Positions 49,095 to 61,440 are shown, counted from the stretch's first letter. The stretch: 64,000 nucleotides of DNA from Prostheceraeus crozeri (GCA_907163375.1 CAJQUW010016870.1:62001-126000); one strand, 5' to 3'. The notes: generated from the sequence alone by a model not told the origin. Program-made: numbers and translations.

Positions 49095-49168
49095 TGCGGC
49101 TGGTAGGATTCGAAACTACGACCAAGCTTAACTAGACCTGCGCTCTAACCAACTGAGCTACGAGCCAC
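49095..49168 (-). tRNA. tRNA-like sequence, copy 3 in the 298-bp array
   Basis: Same sequence and same stem mismatches as the other copies. Confidence 0.6.
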
Positions 49169-49392
49169 TTACGCGACTCTGTCAATTGGCAGGATCAAAC
49201 CCTCACCACCACACATCAGTTGTCAAGGCAATAATAATCAATGAATAAATAACACGTCACAATTGTGACCGCCGACATTAAGGCAAGTAGCGGGGATCGA
49301 TTGTCCACCAAAGCATCTTAAACCATGTCGTGAATGTAATTAACAACAATGAAATTAAATAAACGATAGATCAAATTGCCATGCAAAAGATG

Positions 49393-49466
49393 TGCGGCTG
49401 GTAGGATTCGAAACTACGACCAAGCTTAACTAGACCTGCGCTCTAACCAACTGAGCTACGAGCCAC
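49393..49466 (-). tRNA. tRNA-like sequence, copy 4 in the 298-bp array
   Basis: Same sequence and same stem mismatches. This is the last complete tRNA-like sequence before the array breaks down at about 49545. Confidence 0.6.
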
Positions 49467-51179
49467 TTACGCGACTCTGTCAATTGGCAGGATCAAACCC
49501 TCACCACCACACATCAGTTGTCAAGGCAATAATAATCAATGAATAGAATCTATTTCTAATAGATACTATCAATGAATAGAATCTATTAATCTAATCAATG
49601 AATTAGAATAAATGCTAATAAGAACGCAATTCTGATTTCGAGTACTGTGTTACCCTACTTACGGCATTCATACATTGTGCATCTATTGATTGCTTGATGT
49701 TACTGTTGTAAACTGTCACAAAACATCAAAACAGGCCTACCGTCTATCACATGAAACAGAATGTAGAAAATAATCATGTAAAATCAGCTGTAAAATACAA
49801 ATTGTAATAAAAAATACAACAACGTTTATTGCAGTGTTGAAGAAAGCCACAAGTGAAAGCGATAACCTTGTAGCAAGGAATTAGCACTACTATTGGGGAG
49901 ACATGTTGGATGCCGGTATTGGGAGGGAGGCGGCCATAGCTGCACGTATCCAATCAGCATAGTTAAAAATCCTAAAGCTTACACTTTACTCTACACTCTC
50001 TGTATGCAAGGTTTCGACTCGTGCGGTACAGCCATTCTCAACTTTGCAGAAAATATATGTGGTCTGTGCCGGCTCAGAAAATTAGACAGGATCTAGAAGA
50101 CAAAGGGATGATTTATTGGATGCATGGTGTATGGCAGAGTGGACAGCAAAGACCTCTTGGAATGCTTGAACTGGAAGACAATCGAGGAAACCATGTAACA
50201 CTGCAGGCCTCTATGTGACGTGGAAAAGCAACAGCGATTGGGTGGAGACAGCATGAAAGAAAAGGGCAAATAGACAAACCGTAAGACCTGGGATTTCGGA
50301 ATGCGGTCTAATGTCAGCAATTAGGCCTCAAATAAGTTGACGTGTGGAGGCATTACACGAAGAAAGTTGTCTTCAGAAGAAAAGAGCTCAGAATTTCGTT
50401 TCGAGACCATCAAGTGAGATACAATAGTTTCAACCATGACACGAAAAAGTCAACTTGAAACTGTGCATAATTCTAGTACAAGTCTCCATTTAGGTAAATT
50501 CCTTCATGTTATGGAGCGTCAATTAAGAAATTGGTGAAATACTCACACTGGATCCTATATTTAAGTGAGACAATCCCGACATTTTCACAAAATGTGGTGA
50601 ATTAAACGGACTGATAGCTCTGTATTCAAATTAAGCAACAAATTCATGCCCTCCGCAATGTACACGAATTTTTGAATTCATGTATGCATCAACATGCTCT
50701 GCGTCACTCAATAAGAATGCAGTTTTTCTTTAATGTCTCAAGAGAAACTCAGAGAGATCGGAGCATATTCGAAACAGATCCGAAGTAAGGCAGCCTATTT
50801 GAAAATTCGAGATTAACTTACATCCAATAAGCACATGTATGGCTGAGCGCTGTGCGCCGGTTCTCGGACCGGTGCACCGCCATGCGCTAATTTCGATCAA
50901 ATTAATGATTTGCAGTATATCTTCAGTATAATTGATTCGCTTCATCTGTTCTCTCAGTCACAGCAAATATGGAATGAAAAATATTTTCAGCATGCATTAT
51001 AATTAATCCGACTGGGAGAATGCTGTTCAATTTTATATAAATTCAGTTCAAACTTTTGCTTTCCATATCATGAAAATAAAACTTCTTGCAAATTGCGGCT
51101 ATATCATAAATAAGCGATGCATTTCCTGATGTTGACAAAGAAGTGACAAAAATCAGATAATTGAATATTGAATAGCTCA

Positions 51180-51269
51180 TTGAATATTTAGAGAGAATGA
51201 CAGCTATTAAGTAAATACAAGACACCAACACCCTTGATTCCCCGACCGCACTCGCCCGACCTAGGAATC
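51180..51269 (-). repeat. SINE family B, truncated minus-strand copy
   Basis: The minus strand reads GATTCCTAGGTCGGGCGAGT, then AATCAAGGGTGTTGGTGTCT and AATAGCTGTCATTCTCT. It is a near copy, inverted, of 51470-51562. It begins inside the B box, so the tRNA-like head is missing. Confidence 0.7.
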
Positions 51270-51411
51270 TGATATGCAGATATAGGAATCTGATGGAGGA
51301 TGATATGCTGTCTCGCTACAATATGAACGCTGGTGGCGTTCTGTCAATAATAATAGGACAATATGCTGTCGATATCACTTGCAGATGACTTCACTTGCAT
51401 TCCTTTTTGAA

Positions 51412-51562
51412 CCGTCAGCGTGGCCTAGTGAAGAAGGTGCGAGCTCGTCTCCACCGCGGACGTCGGTTCGATTCCTAGGTCGGGCGAGTGCGGTCGCGGA
51501 ATCAAGGGTGTTGGTGTCTTGTATTGAGTTAATAGCTGTCATTCTCTTTAGATATTCAATGA
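51412..51562 (+). repeat. tRNA-derived SINE, family B
   Basis: Head CAGCGTGGCCTAGTGAAGAA (A-box region) and GACGTCGGTTCGATTCC, which contains a perfect B box GGTTCGATTCC. The body follows: GGTCGGGCGAGTGCGG, then AAGGGTGTTGGTGTCTTGTA. With the inverted copy about 200 bp to the left it forms a 90-bp inverted repeat. Confidence 0.75.
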
Positions 51563-52126
51563 ACTACGACAGACCTTTGTTGTCAATTAAAGCTATTAAT
51601 TATTATATTGTATTATAATTATATACTATCATTATAATATTAATTATTATTACTATCAATTAAGCTAAGAATCATTTAGGCCACGAAATTTCAATTCCCG
51701 CTACCTCGGAATTTCGGAATCCCATAGTGATTGCTGCGTCCCTGCCGATGTCTCTCTTGCTTAGATACATCTTTGCATTTCCGGGGCCACCGTTCCGCCC
51801 GAAAGATATTTTCGGCATGCGGCAGCATTGTGACATCACAGAGACTGATTGGGGCCGAGTCAATGAGATGGTGACCTTCTTGCACAGTCAGTAAGGCTAA
51901 TGAATTAATAAGAGATTCAACTGAATTGTATCATATATGAAGTATAAGAATTTGTGCTTGAAGTATAGTACAGTAGAATATATGGAAGTATAGAAGAATA
52001 TCTTGTCATACAAAATTTCAGATTAGTGGACCTTCAACATTTATGTCAGAATCACGAGAAACAGAGCACAAGTAGTGTGCTATAGAGCGCAAATATCCAA
52101 ATAGAGCACCTAGTAGACACTCATGT

Positions 52127-54004
52127 TCGCGAGTCATTGAGTTGCGCTGATCATTGATGCTTCTAAGGCTTCAGAAACATGCATAATCACTTTAATTGAA
52201 TAATGCGATGACATATTTTATTTGGCCAATTAAAATTTACTGTAAGCATATACATGTATCTATGGTATATAGTTCATGGAATGAAAATATTATCCCATGT
52301 CAGGTCTGAAACAAAACGCCTTTTGGTGTTATACTGCATAGGACTGTCATGACATCCTGCTACATTTCAGCATTTCTTCGATATTCCGATGCAATGTCAA
52401 GTAGATGGTTAACGCTATGTACTTTAAATTACAATTAGGAACTAAAAGGCATGATAACGGTTCGTCATAGGATATATTCATTTATGCAATGCGGTTTGAG
52501 AGTCAGAAAACTAATATGATCAATTGACTCCATAAATTCCAGATTGCTGCTAGTTGATATATTTCATGCCTAAAATTCATGTTTTCAATTGAAAATTAAA
52601 TGCAGACCTCCGTGTAAAATACGAACTATTGATAGACTAGCCTATAAATGCAGACCAGGTGGCAACCCTGGATCCAACAGTTAGTAAATGTGTATGGGAA
52701 ATGACACAGTTGCAAATCCTAGCGCCAGTACGAGAACAATGAGCTAAGTCATAAGCTGAAGATTATGAAAGAATGCTTCATGACAGTGTTGCTGGGTCAG
52801 TGCATGCATAAATTAAACTATGACTAAATGGCTTAACTAATTTAAGACAAATATTTCATGCTTCGTTGCAGAAGTAGAGTATAAAAAGTGTTCCTAATCG
52901 TTCCTAAATTTAGGGAAAGTATTCAATCTGAGCTTAACGTCATTGGGATTTTTAGATCATGATCGTCAATGTGTAAATAGTAACTTAAGACGCTCATACC
53001 ACTGTGTGAGTCACAAATGAAAGACGCAATGCCGATGTATTGTGCGGTTAATGGACATGAACTGACGGTATTTTGTCACCTAAGTAGAGATATGTAAAGC
53101 AATCTGAAGCAATCATTCTCTCATGCACTGAAGCTTGACAACTCAAAGACGATTGTTTCTAGTGCAACAGATACACCGCAATATATGAATGCGTCATATC
53201 ACTCAAACAGAATTTTCCTATATCTTCCTGTACACTTTATGTTGCTAGCATGTAAACCAAGCAAGAGTCTATCAGGCATTGCAGTCACACGCATTCACCG
53301 AAATTTGCATACTCAATACTGATTCGAGTGCGATAAGCCGATGACTTCAGTATTCAGTCTCGATGACTACCAATAAACGGAGAATCATGTCACAGTTTCC
53401 GTCATACGAGAGTAATTGTATGTTTTCTTCAAACTTAGGTACCACTCAAAGAATATGATGACACTCAACACAAAAATACATCTTGCAAAAGTGACGCATC
53501 TAGTCTACGCGTACACGAATTCATTTAGCTGAGATTGGCATAATTTCTCAAAAATTGAAAAAATTAGATTGAAAGAAATTAGATTTCAAAATGACTCTGA
53601 CTAGCTAGGTATATGTTAAAGCTTCTTATAAGTAGAAATATTATTAAATGTATGTTACACAAGATTACTTGCAATAAATGCTCAGAATATGCGAGTTGAT
53701 CAGGTGTTTTATCAGCATGAAATCAGTGGTCCAAAATACATCAATCCATCAGTAGGGAGATTTATTATAAATAAGAGACAAATCATCAGAGAATCTTTAA
53801 GTAAATTATCTTGCCATTATTTCGCTAACTGCTAGACCGTCCACATACGTGCGCATATTTGAACAAACCTTGCATAATTCTACTATGAGAATGGAAAATT
53901 TCCTTTATTCTAAAATTTCTCATCAGATTTAGTCCTTCCATTGAGACTCCACATAAGTGATATCTAATCTTTATGTTCAGGATCATGTAAGTATTAGAAC
54001 TTAC
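52127..54004. other. dynamin intron, one stray hAT-like end
   Basis: At 52648-52672 stands CAGACCAGGTGGCAACCCTG, which inverted is CAGGGTTGCCACCTGG, a typical hAT terminus, without a visible partner. Otherwise nothing was recognised. Confidence 0.4.
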
Positions 54005-54472
54005 CTCTTCTCCTTTTCTTCATCGTCCTTATACCAACTGAGGTTTTCGGCAGTTAAGACAAACCAATACTCGCGTCCTCCTTTCAACAGGCCGGATTGG
54101 ATGGACATCCAACCTTTGCGTATCACTTGATTACCAAACTGCTTTTTCATGCTGGTATCTGAACGTTGCTGAGCGTTAGCAAATCCAATGAAGTCTTCAT
54201 GATTCGTATTCATGTACGCCAATTGGAAATCGACTAACATTGAGACATGTTTCTTGGCAGCCACCTCGTATTCCCGAAGTTGACTACTTACAAGACGTTC
54301 TGTTTCGTCCCTCAGTCTGGGATAGCGGCCCATTCGCTCAGTACATTGACGTACAACATCCATGAGTTCCTGGACCACCAGATCGACGCAAACTAGTGAA
54401 GGATTCACCAACTTCGTTATCTGTGTCTTTACAATCGATTCGAAAGCCATGTCTGGTGTAAAGAGACCAGTT
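54005..54472 (-). CDS. DNM: dynamin, exon covering distal stalk and first half of PH domain
   Basis: Dynamin is the large GTPase that polymerises around the necks of endocytic vesicles and cuts them off. This exon reads [12 protein letters not shown], then [12 protein letters not shown] and the dynamin signature [20 protein letters not shown], then the PH start [17 protein letters not shown] and [20 protein letters not shown]. By alignment with human dynamin-1 it starts near residue 399, at the stalk interface residue R399 (its codon is split by the upstream intron). Acceptor is tttttcag before A, donor is AG before gtaagt. The upstream phase is 2 and the downstream phase 2, matching the next exon. 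The exon that should precede it (stalk and GTPase) was not found within the window. The membrane-inserting loop of the PH domain is about two residues shorter than in human dynamin-1. An in-frame Met (MAFES) lies inside the exon but is not the true start. Confidence 0.97.
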
Positions 54473-56289
54473 CTGAAAAATACATTTCAGTCTTTTAACA
54501 CCGAATATCACACACACTGAGTTATTGCATTTTTAAGAATGCAAAAATACGCCCGAAAGTCAATGAAGTATTGGAAGATTTCAAAACTTCTGATTTACTT
54601 TCAGACTCAGGAACTCGTGGCTGTAGTGAGCAACTTAATGTATGGGATGACAGTCGCTAAAATATTCATTACAAATAACATGATGTCTTAAAAGGTCTAT
54701 ACATCTAGTTCGCAAGAAACTTTTGTGATACAACAACCCTCCCAACACCTGTACGATTTTGCAGAATGTTAAAATATTCTGACTGTCGAAGTGGTTGGTT
54801 GTGTTGCTGGCGTTCGTCGATTCATCTTGATCGTTTTCTTTCTAATTTTTCATTTAGACCATCATTTTCGGAATATTCTTACCATCATCAGAAATCCTCA
54901 GGTGATTTATCTAGGTTTGGTGTTACTTTTTGATATTTTGGTCCGCCTCTGCTTCAATATTCCGGATATTTTATTACTTTCATATATATCAGCTGAATCT
55001 ATTCACATTCGCTATGGTCTGGTTCTCGGAAAGGGCAGTATGGCACGACACGCGACAACTGCAATGATATGCGAACATGGGAAGTTTATTCAATGGTGAT
55101 AAATGGTACAGTGTAAAAGTGAAAATTTGCATATTTCCAGATAAAGAAGAATGAAGGATTGTTTTGAATTGCACAATGCAAATCACGCCAAATTATATCC
55201 ATCCTGTATGTACTTGATGTAGTTATGTGATACTGCAGACAACATAGACTTCTTTAATATGATTGAGATCGCTTTGCGTGGATTTGAAATCTCTATTGAC
55301 GTCTCTCAGAGACGAATGTGGATATGAAGGTTTGCTTATGATGTTGCTGCAATTGTTATATCTGCTATAAAAGATTAGAAAAGAAGAATTTGAAAGATAT
55401 TATATATCTATGATGGTTTCTCTGATGATGATGACGCTATTGATAATGAAAGAGAGACCAAATCGAAAATCCTAACAGATCGAAAATCCTAACAGAAGTA
55501 ATCTCATCGACCGAAGAATTGGCCGACTAATCCTAACTCCAGAAAACCGCGACCGATTTGTGTAAAACCGCGACCGATTTTGTGTAACTCAGTTCAATTT
55601 TAATTGAAAAATTCAAAACTCTCAGCAATATCAAAACGTCAAATCTCAAACATCGGACTTAACCAAAAAGAGTTCACTGCGTCACGGTTTCTTAACCAAA
55701 AGTCAACTTGAGAAAGGAAAATGTGCTGTCTGATTTCACAGAAGGATAAAAAAATTGGAGAGGACGTTATGATACGCAAATACGAATTGTTCACAGGGAA
55801 TAACAAAGATCAATGACATAAGATTTGAATATTCCATCTTATCTTTATATGAAAATTACTGAGAGGTCGATATTTGTATAACAAACTCGATGAATCTTAC
55901 TATCTTGCCTACAATCTCTTTCGATTCCCGAATTATATGTGTGCTTTCTGACGATGATATTTCTGCTTCCGATAGCGCCAATCAATTAGTCTTTCGGGCT
56001 ATGATTATTTTAGAGCAGATAGAAGCCTGGAAGAAAAGGCGAGTGGTCTTTGCTGTTGGTGTTTGTTAAATCATTGTACTAAGGTGAGATTGTATGCAAG
56101 GTTTCCTCTGCTTATTTTCCATCACTACTTTCTTAGGATTATCAATAAAGGGTTTCAAATGCTTATTTGTCCATCATCTACTTTCACCATGGCAACTGAC
56201 TAAATGTCAAAAAATTAATTTTGATAGGTCAGTGCACTATGTGACTGGTTTTTATGGTGATTTCTTATTTGGTTAAACACTTTGCGATT

Positions 56290-58290
56290 TCATATGTAAT
56301 TTGTTCGATTGGTGATTTCAATTGGTTGGATGCCTGTCCTTTTGAGCTTTCTTTTACCTACTTACTATATGGACTTGTTTGTGACACGGTAAGGATGCCT
56401 GTCTTGACCGCTTTTGATACTGAGCGGAGTTGTGGGGACACAGTTTCATATTGCCGAATTTGCCCGATAAAACCTATTTTATCACAATCCAGTTTATGTA
56501 AATCAAATCTTATTGACTTCTCCTCCCTTCTTTATCTTATGTTATTGATCTTGATCTTCGTCAATCAAAAGATTGATGGCAGGAACTTACTTAAAATGGT
56601 ATTGATTGGAACTTCCTTTTCCTTAACAATACCATTGAATGAGACGTAGCAATTTTTTTTACGATCAACTTACACAAAGCTAGGAGTTATGATACCATTC
56701 ATCGTTATCGAAGTTTCATCTAAAGGACAATCCATGGATTACGGGAGTTGTCAAGGTATGATTGTAACAAGCGCAGTTTCATGCCATGCATTATCGCGAA
56801 AACAAAAAATCACTTATACAATCCACTATAAAGGTATTCAGAGTCTATGGTTATGGTATTTTGCGAAATACAACGATTTGGCAATTCGCACTTTCACAAC
56901 ACGATCGATAGCAACTGTTTACAAAATGGTACAGAAATATGACAAACATATAAGGATGATGGATCGAAGCATGCTGCGAATATGCGCAGCAACAGCTTGA
57001 TGGAGTGTTTGCCTATTCTTATTTTTTATCTAAGTGACACTGTAATATTCTGACCACACCTTTATTCGGCTCAACAGGATCTGATTTCGATGTTCCACTT
57101 CTTTGGTTCCCAAATTGCCTCCCACCTCGCATTACAGAAATTATTATTTTACCTCTTGTGGGGAGGGGGGGGGGGATATCGTGATATGATTATTCACTAA
57201 TTGCGTCCAAATATTGCCCTCCGTATGCTCCCGGCTCGCTGAATCTGTATTAATGGATCTCTCTCTACTTCGCTACTGCACGATTCATTGAGAGAGATGA
57301 GCATGTGACTTATTTCTACCAGTCCCAAAAATATGGATCGGCCAATCCGTCAAATGTTAGACCCCTTCTCTCTACTTCCTCGACGGAACGTTTATTTGAG
57401 TGAAGAAAATGTCTGATTTTGGTGTCATTGGTGAAAAAAAAGGATTTGACAAAGTCTCCCACAGATTTTAGTCGAAAGATAGACTTGCAGAGAAAATTTG
57501 TCCATTTGTTTGTGATTCGTCTATAACTACCAACTACCTTCTCGTAGCGTAAGTGGCGTGTGATGATGAGAAGAATGCATTAGTACCTATACAGAAGTCA
57601 ACGTGTGGTATACCCCAGGGCTCTTCGATTGGGGCCCCTTGATCTGTCGGATATTTCATCTCGGACTTCAATTCCGATGTTCATTTAAATGTCATTTTAA
57701 ATAAATATGCTGATTTTGGTTGTATAGTATTCGTTTCAGCGCAAATTTCTTCATGTACAAGCCCCATTTTCGTCTGATATCAAACATCAGGGAAATCTGG
57801 ACTTCAGAGAATTCAAATGATCATTAAGAATGAGAAATGCAATGAGGACAATATTCTCGGTCGACACAATTTCGGACAAACTGTTCGGCATTATCAAATT
57901 CGATGGTATCCCTTCTGTCGTAATAAACTATACCTATAAACTCTCAATATTACGACGAACCGTCTCATGAGTACTGTGTTACTTACATATTCATAACGGT
58001 TTCAAAAAAAGCCTCATCAAAGTGTATAGTTGGATAGACATCATGTTTAAAGTCCTTCACTTTCGTCGCGTCAGAGTTGTTTTTAATCTCATCTCATCTC
58101 TGTCCGTGGACAACAAAAGTTGGAAATTTACACCTCTTTTTGTCACAGGATTATTTGTGGAAACAAAATTGCTCTCTTGCCTAACTTCGTTCTCTTGACG
58201 ACATTTGTGGATGCAATTGGCTTCAAGCTTTTGTTAACAGTAGATATGCCTGATCATCTCAGACGTTTTTAAATTCCCACACATCAGTAG
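56290..58290 (+). mobile_element. decayed non-LTR LINE (Jockey/CR1 type), endonuclease to reverse transcriptase
   Basis: Pieces in several plus-strand frames follow the LINE ORF2 order. ICSIGDFNWLD at 56302-56334 is the apurinic-endonuclease GDFNW block. PWITGVVK at about 56730 corresponds to the linker block KPWIT-x-x-I/V-K. SNVRPLLSTSSTERLFE at 57349-57400 corresponds to SNYRPISLLxxxSKIFE. GFDKVSHRF at 57442-57468 corresponds to AFDxVxHxxL. STCGIPQGSSIGAP at 57598-57641 is the RT motif GVPQGSxLGP. LNKYADFG at about 57700 stands where YADD is expected. Many stops and shifts show an old dead copy. Confidence 0.72.
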
Positions 58291-58754
58291 CATTTATTAC
58301 AAGCTGAGATAATCAAGGATCAGATGATCATCCAGTAGCCATTTTCTTAATTCCCAAACATTTAGCCTTATTTCTTACATGCTGAGACTTACCTATTTGC
58401 AGATCGCTTCTTCGTTAGAATTGCATTTTTCAGTAATGTCTCGCATGCTTATAATGATGGTTCATGAGTGACTTTTACCACTCGCAGGAGTATTGGTGTA
58501 TTAATTGTCATTATTGACTCCACTTTTTTATGTCTTTTTGTTATAAGTATTATTATTATTATTTATGCAAGCTGCTGAGCCCCAATCCCTTGCGCTCTTA
58601 ATAGACTTCAACATTTCAGACGTTTCTACCTATAATTATATTTAGTCTTTCATATAAAACTGATTGCTTACTTTGTTATTGAAATGTCAGTTTTAGCAAA
58701 ACTGAACTATGCCAATTTTTTGTATTTTTGTACAGTTAGAGTGTCAGCGGTATC

Positions 58755-58800
58755 GTCTGAATCCAGATGAAGAATGAATGAAATATTGGTTTTAATAATT
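58755..58800 (+). repeat. retroelement-like tail with GAAATATTGG
   Basis: Reads GTCTGAATCCAGATGAAGAA, then TGAATGAAATATTGGTTTTA. It resembles the tails at 2.9 and 63.75 kb (GAAAT-ATTTGG). It lies about 450 bp beyond the LINE remnant and may or may not belong to it. Confidence 0.3.
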
Positions 58801-59654
58801 CAACGACCTCTTGTGAGCCAGATGAAAGCTGAAATTTTCAGAGTCAGAATGATTTTAACATCTTCATGAAAGGAAAGAGTTAACATTTGCGTTTCAGGTA
58901 TCGCCTAGTCTGTGAAATTGTGCAGCATTGCCAAGGTCCTGTGTGGAAAATGCAACACTTCACAGCATTTAGGAGATCTACCACACTACCGCAAATGTCA
59001 ATCAAATTAATTTATCTCAATTAAAAAAATATCTGTGTAGTCAAGCCTTGTGAAAACAGCTATAACTGATATGCTAATTATTTCAGGAAGATCAGCATGA
59101 TGGTACTCTGTATAGTGCACAGCATTGTGTAAATTTATTGAAAGCTGTACAGGATAACTTATAAAATATATGAATATATATCGCTCTCCTTGAGAACAAT
59201 CAAAATTTCCACGAGTTCAAAGATGGAAGATAGGTCGAGGGAGTAATGCAGGTCGTGTGAACAATGCATCTGAAAGTCCATAACTGTGCAACTGAATGAA
59301 AAAGTAAGCGATTACAAATAATGGCCAGTTAGCTACAGGATGACCGATTTCAATCGTACATTACCTAACCTCGGATTTGCAAATTTGTTTGCGATAGTTG
59401 TGTGATGCAACTCACGAACACGTTGTGTAATTGCATAGCTATGGCATCTCACGTCACCGACAATGTCCATGAAAGATCAATCGATGTCCATCAAACTGTG
59501 CATTAAAATGAATAGCAGTTTATTGAAATTGCTTTAAATAACACATTACTTTTGATACTTGTTAACTTATTATACTGAACACATTGATATTAGACATCAG
59601 GGCATGCATAATTCTATCCTCTAAAGTCAATGCCTTGATAAAGAGTGCTTAGCT
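58801..59654. other. AT-rich DNA, nothing recognised
   Basis: Short frames only on both strands. Confidence 0.45.
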
Positions 59655-59776
59655 CCTTGAGTCATTAGAAGTCAGCAGGAAGGGCATCGGGACTAGAAGT
59701 ATCAAAACGCTTCAACTAAAGTCTGACTATGTCATCACCGTTCAATCCGGCGTAAGGGAGAGCAGTGACGCTAATG
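59655..59776 (+). repeat. tRNA-derived SINE, family A, body
   Basis: GAAGTCAGCAGGAAGGGCAT, then CAACTAAAGTCTGACTATGT and AGGGAGAGCAGTGACG. It aligns with the copies at 14.9 and 62.1 kb. The tRNA-like head in front is too decayed to recognise with confidence. Confidence 0.7.
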
Positions 59777-61440
59777 AGCTAATTCGCCATCTTCGTTCTT
59801 CCGTTTTTCATGGTCACTTTCATTTATTAAGAACTTTTTCGCCGTTTCATTTATACCTTCTCTTCAGTTATGTTTGACATAATGAGTGGAGATACTGATC
59901 AGCCTCTAATCAATGCAAAATTGAGATTCAAATCCCACAAAAGTAGACAAATGACAATTCCAAGAATCGTGATGACAATGATAAGGCAGGGTGAAAGAAG
60001 CCAAACGAATAACAGAAACAGAGGATACATTTCTGCGCACCGTCAACATCGGAAACCTCTCAGCGCACATCAGTTTCATCTAAAGTGTGCGCGAAGACAG
60101 GAAGAGATGGCATGTAATCAAGAGGGAAGAGGCTTTGTAGATAAGCATAGAGATCGTCCGTTAATCAGGTAATTGTCTGATATAATAAATAAAATCGATG
60201 CATTATCTATCCTTACAGCACTTGTTTGTACTAAGAGATATCATTCAGTCCAGAATGCTGCACAGCTCTTAAATTACCGAAACAATGATTAAATATAAGA
60301 AATTTGGTGATTTGTGGACATGCGCAAAATAAAATGGGTGTACGTGGCATACTTTGGCCTGTGGCATACTGTACGTGGCCTGAGTACTATATACTTTATT
60401 TAGTTTGGAACGTTGATTTGTTTGCCGTTATCATCCAATATACAGCACCTACGTAGCACTAGTATCTGACTTTGGTATTTAGACCAGTTTTCGTGTTTGC
60501 GAGATCATATTTATGATACTGCAGCCAACTTATTGAACTTGACTTTCAAAGCAGAAGTTTAACTTTAATTAAGGCCTACCTAATTCATTACTGATTCGCT
60601 CGCTACAAACACTGAATATTATTTGCCAGAGTCTTTAAACGACTGTTTAAATATAAAAATCGATAAATTGACCAACAAATCTTTCAACAAGCAAGTTTGA
60701 TAGCAGCATTCTCAAGAAAGATTTCGATAAACATTGAATAGGAGAGTTGTCTCTCTTTAATCACATCACGTTGTTGGCACACGCTCTAACCGCGTCTACT
60801 TAGTATAACCTTCACCTGATATCACACTTGTATGGAAACATGATCATTCGACTTGATCAATACTATATCTCCGAATACAGTGTTCTAAATCAATCTTTTC
60901 ACATGCACTATTCTATTATTCTAGCAATAATCGCAATTTGAATGAGTTACATATATGATTTATGCCTTCAAATCAACATCTTAAGTGAGGTTTATCAAAC
61001 AACTTCTCAAAAAGTCAAGGATTGAGAGCATGCGCGTTAATTACAATCATTAATTTTTAAGCGAACGAATAGAAAAAATAAGAACTAACACTTGACGGTG
61101 GAAATATACTAACATCATAAGAACTAACATCTTAAAACACCTTAAAAATCTTTAATGATTTAGAAAACATGCTAGTGATTTGGTAGCTGTCATTGCGCAA
61201 TAATATTAATATTGAAACACGCGTATTGTGCATAGCTCACTAATTTAGATGGAGTACTGTCTGTCTGCTATATGTATACATTTCATTTCGCGAAGATTTC
61301 ATGTGCGAAAGAAAATCATCCCTTATCGGAATTTTGTGTATTGAGAAAAAACCAAAGTGGTGTGAGACATTCACGGATTTTACGACCTCTGAATAGGCGA
61401 CTTGCTTTGTATAATAACAGTTTTGTGAAATTTTCGATGT
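59777..61440. other. AT-rich DNA, nothing recognised
   Basis: A 100-codon plus-strand frame at 59870-60172 has a basic composition but no known motif. No repeat ends were seen. Confidence 0.4.

Larger units (their letters stand above)
48444..49545. repeat. 298-bp tandem repeat array, 3.7 copies
   Basis: The unit length is exactly 298 bp between successive copies (markers at 48482, 48780, 49078 and 49376). Copies differ at only a handful of positions, so the array is young. Each unit carries one tRNA-like sequence on the minus strand plus a unique spacer with CGGGGATCGATTG and a second B-box-like GGGTTTGATCC. The array ends in degenerate AATGAATAGAATCTATT duplications. Confidence 0.95.
48344..52126. 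mobile_element. candidate hAT-type element containing the tRNA-like array
   Basis: Left end CAGGCTGTCTACTAG, right end CTAGTAGACACTCATG, an imperfect inverted pair. Inside both ends AGAGCAC(A) heptamers recur (three to four each side), in the style of hAT subterminal repeats. No clear 8-bp duplication is visible (AACAAGCA against TTCGCGAG). The left end shares CAGGCTGTCTA with the 27.7-kb family. Confidence 0.5.

Noticed and set aside
48499-49466. Four functional tRNA-Thr genes
   Set aside because: All copies share mismatches in the anticodon stem, the T stem and the acceptor stem, so functional tRNAs are unlikely. They are kept as tRNA-like sequences.
48444-49545. CRISPR-like regular repeats
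   Set aside because: The whole 298-bp unit is repeated, without short repeats and variable spacers, in a eukaryotic intron. It is a tandem duplication.
59345-59400. Splice-donor-like GGTTAG-gtaatg on minus as the preceding dynamin exon
   Set aside because: The codons before it (KSEV) do not match the conserved NIHGIR sequence required there.
59870-60172. 100-codon basic plus-strand ORF
   Set aside because: Low-complexity Arg/Gln/His-rich reading without motif or splice context; probably chance.
60775-60800. tRNA-like word CGCTCTAACCGCGTCTAC
   Set aside because: Only a D-arm likeness; no B box at the right distance.
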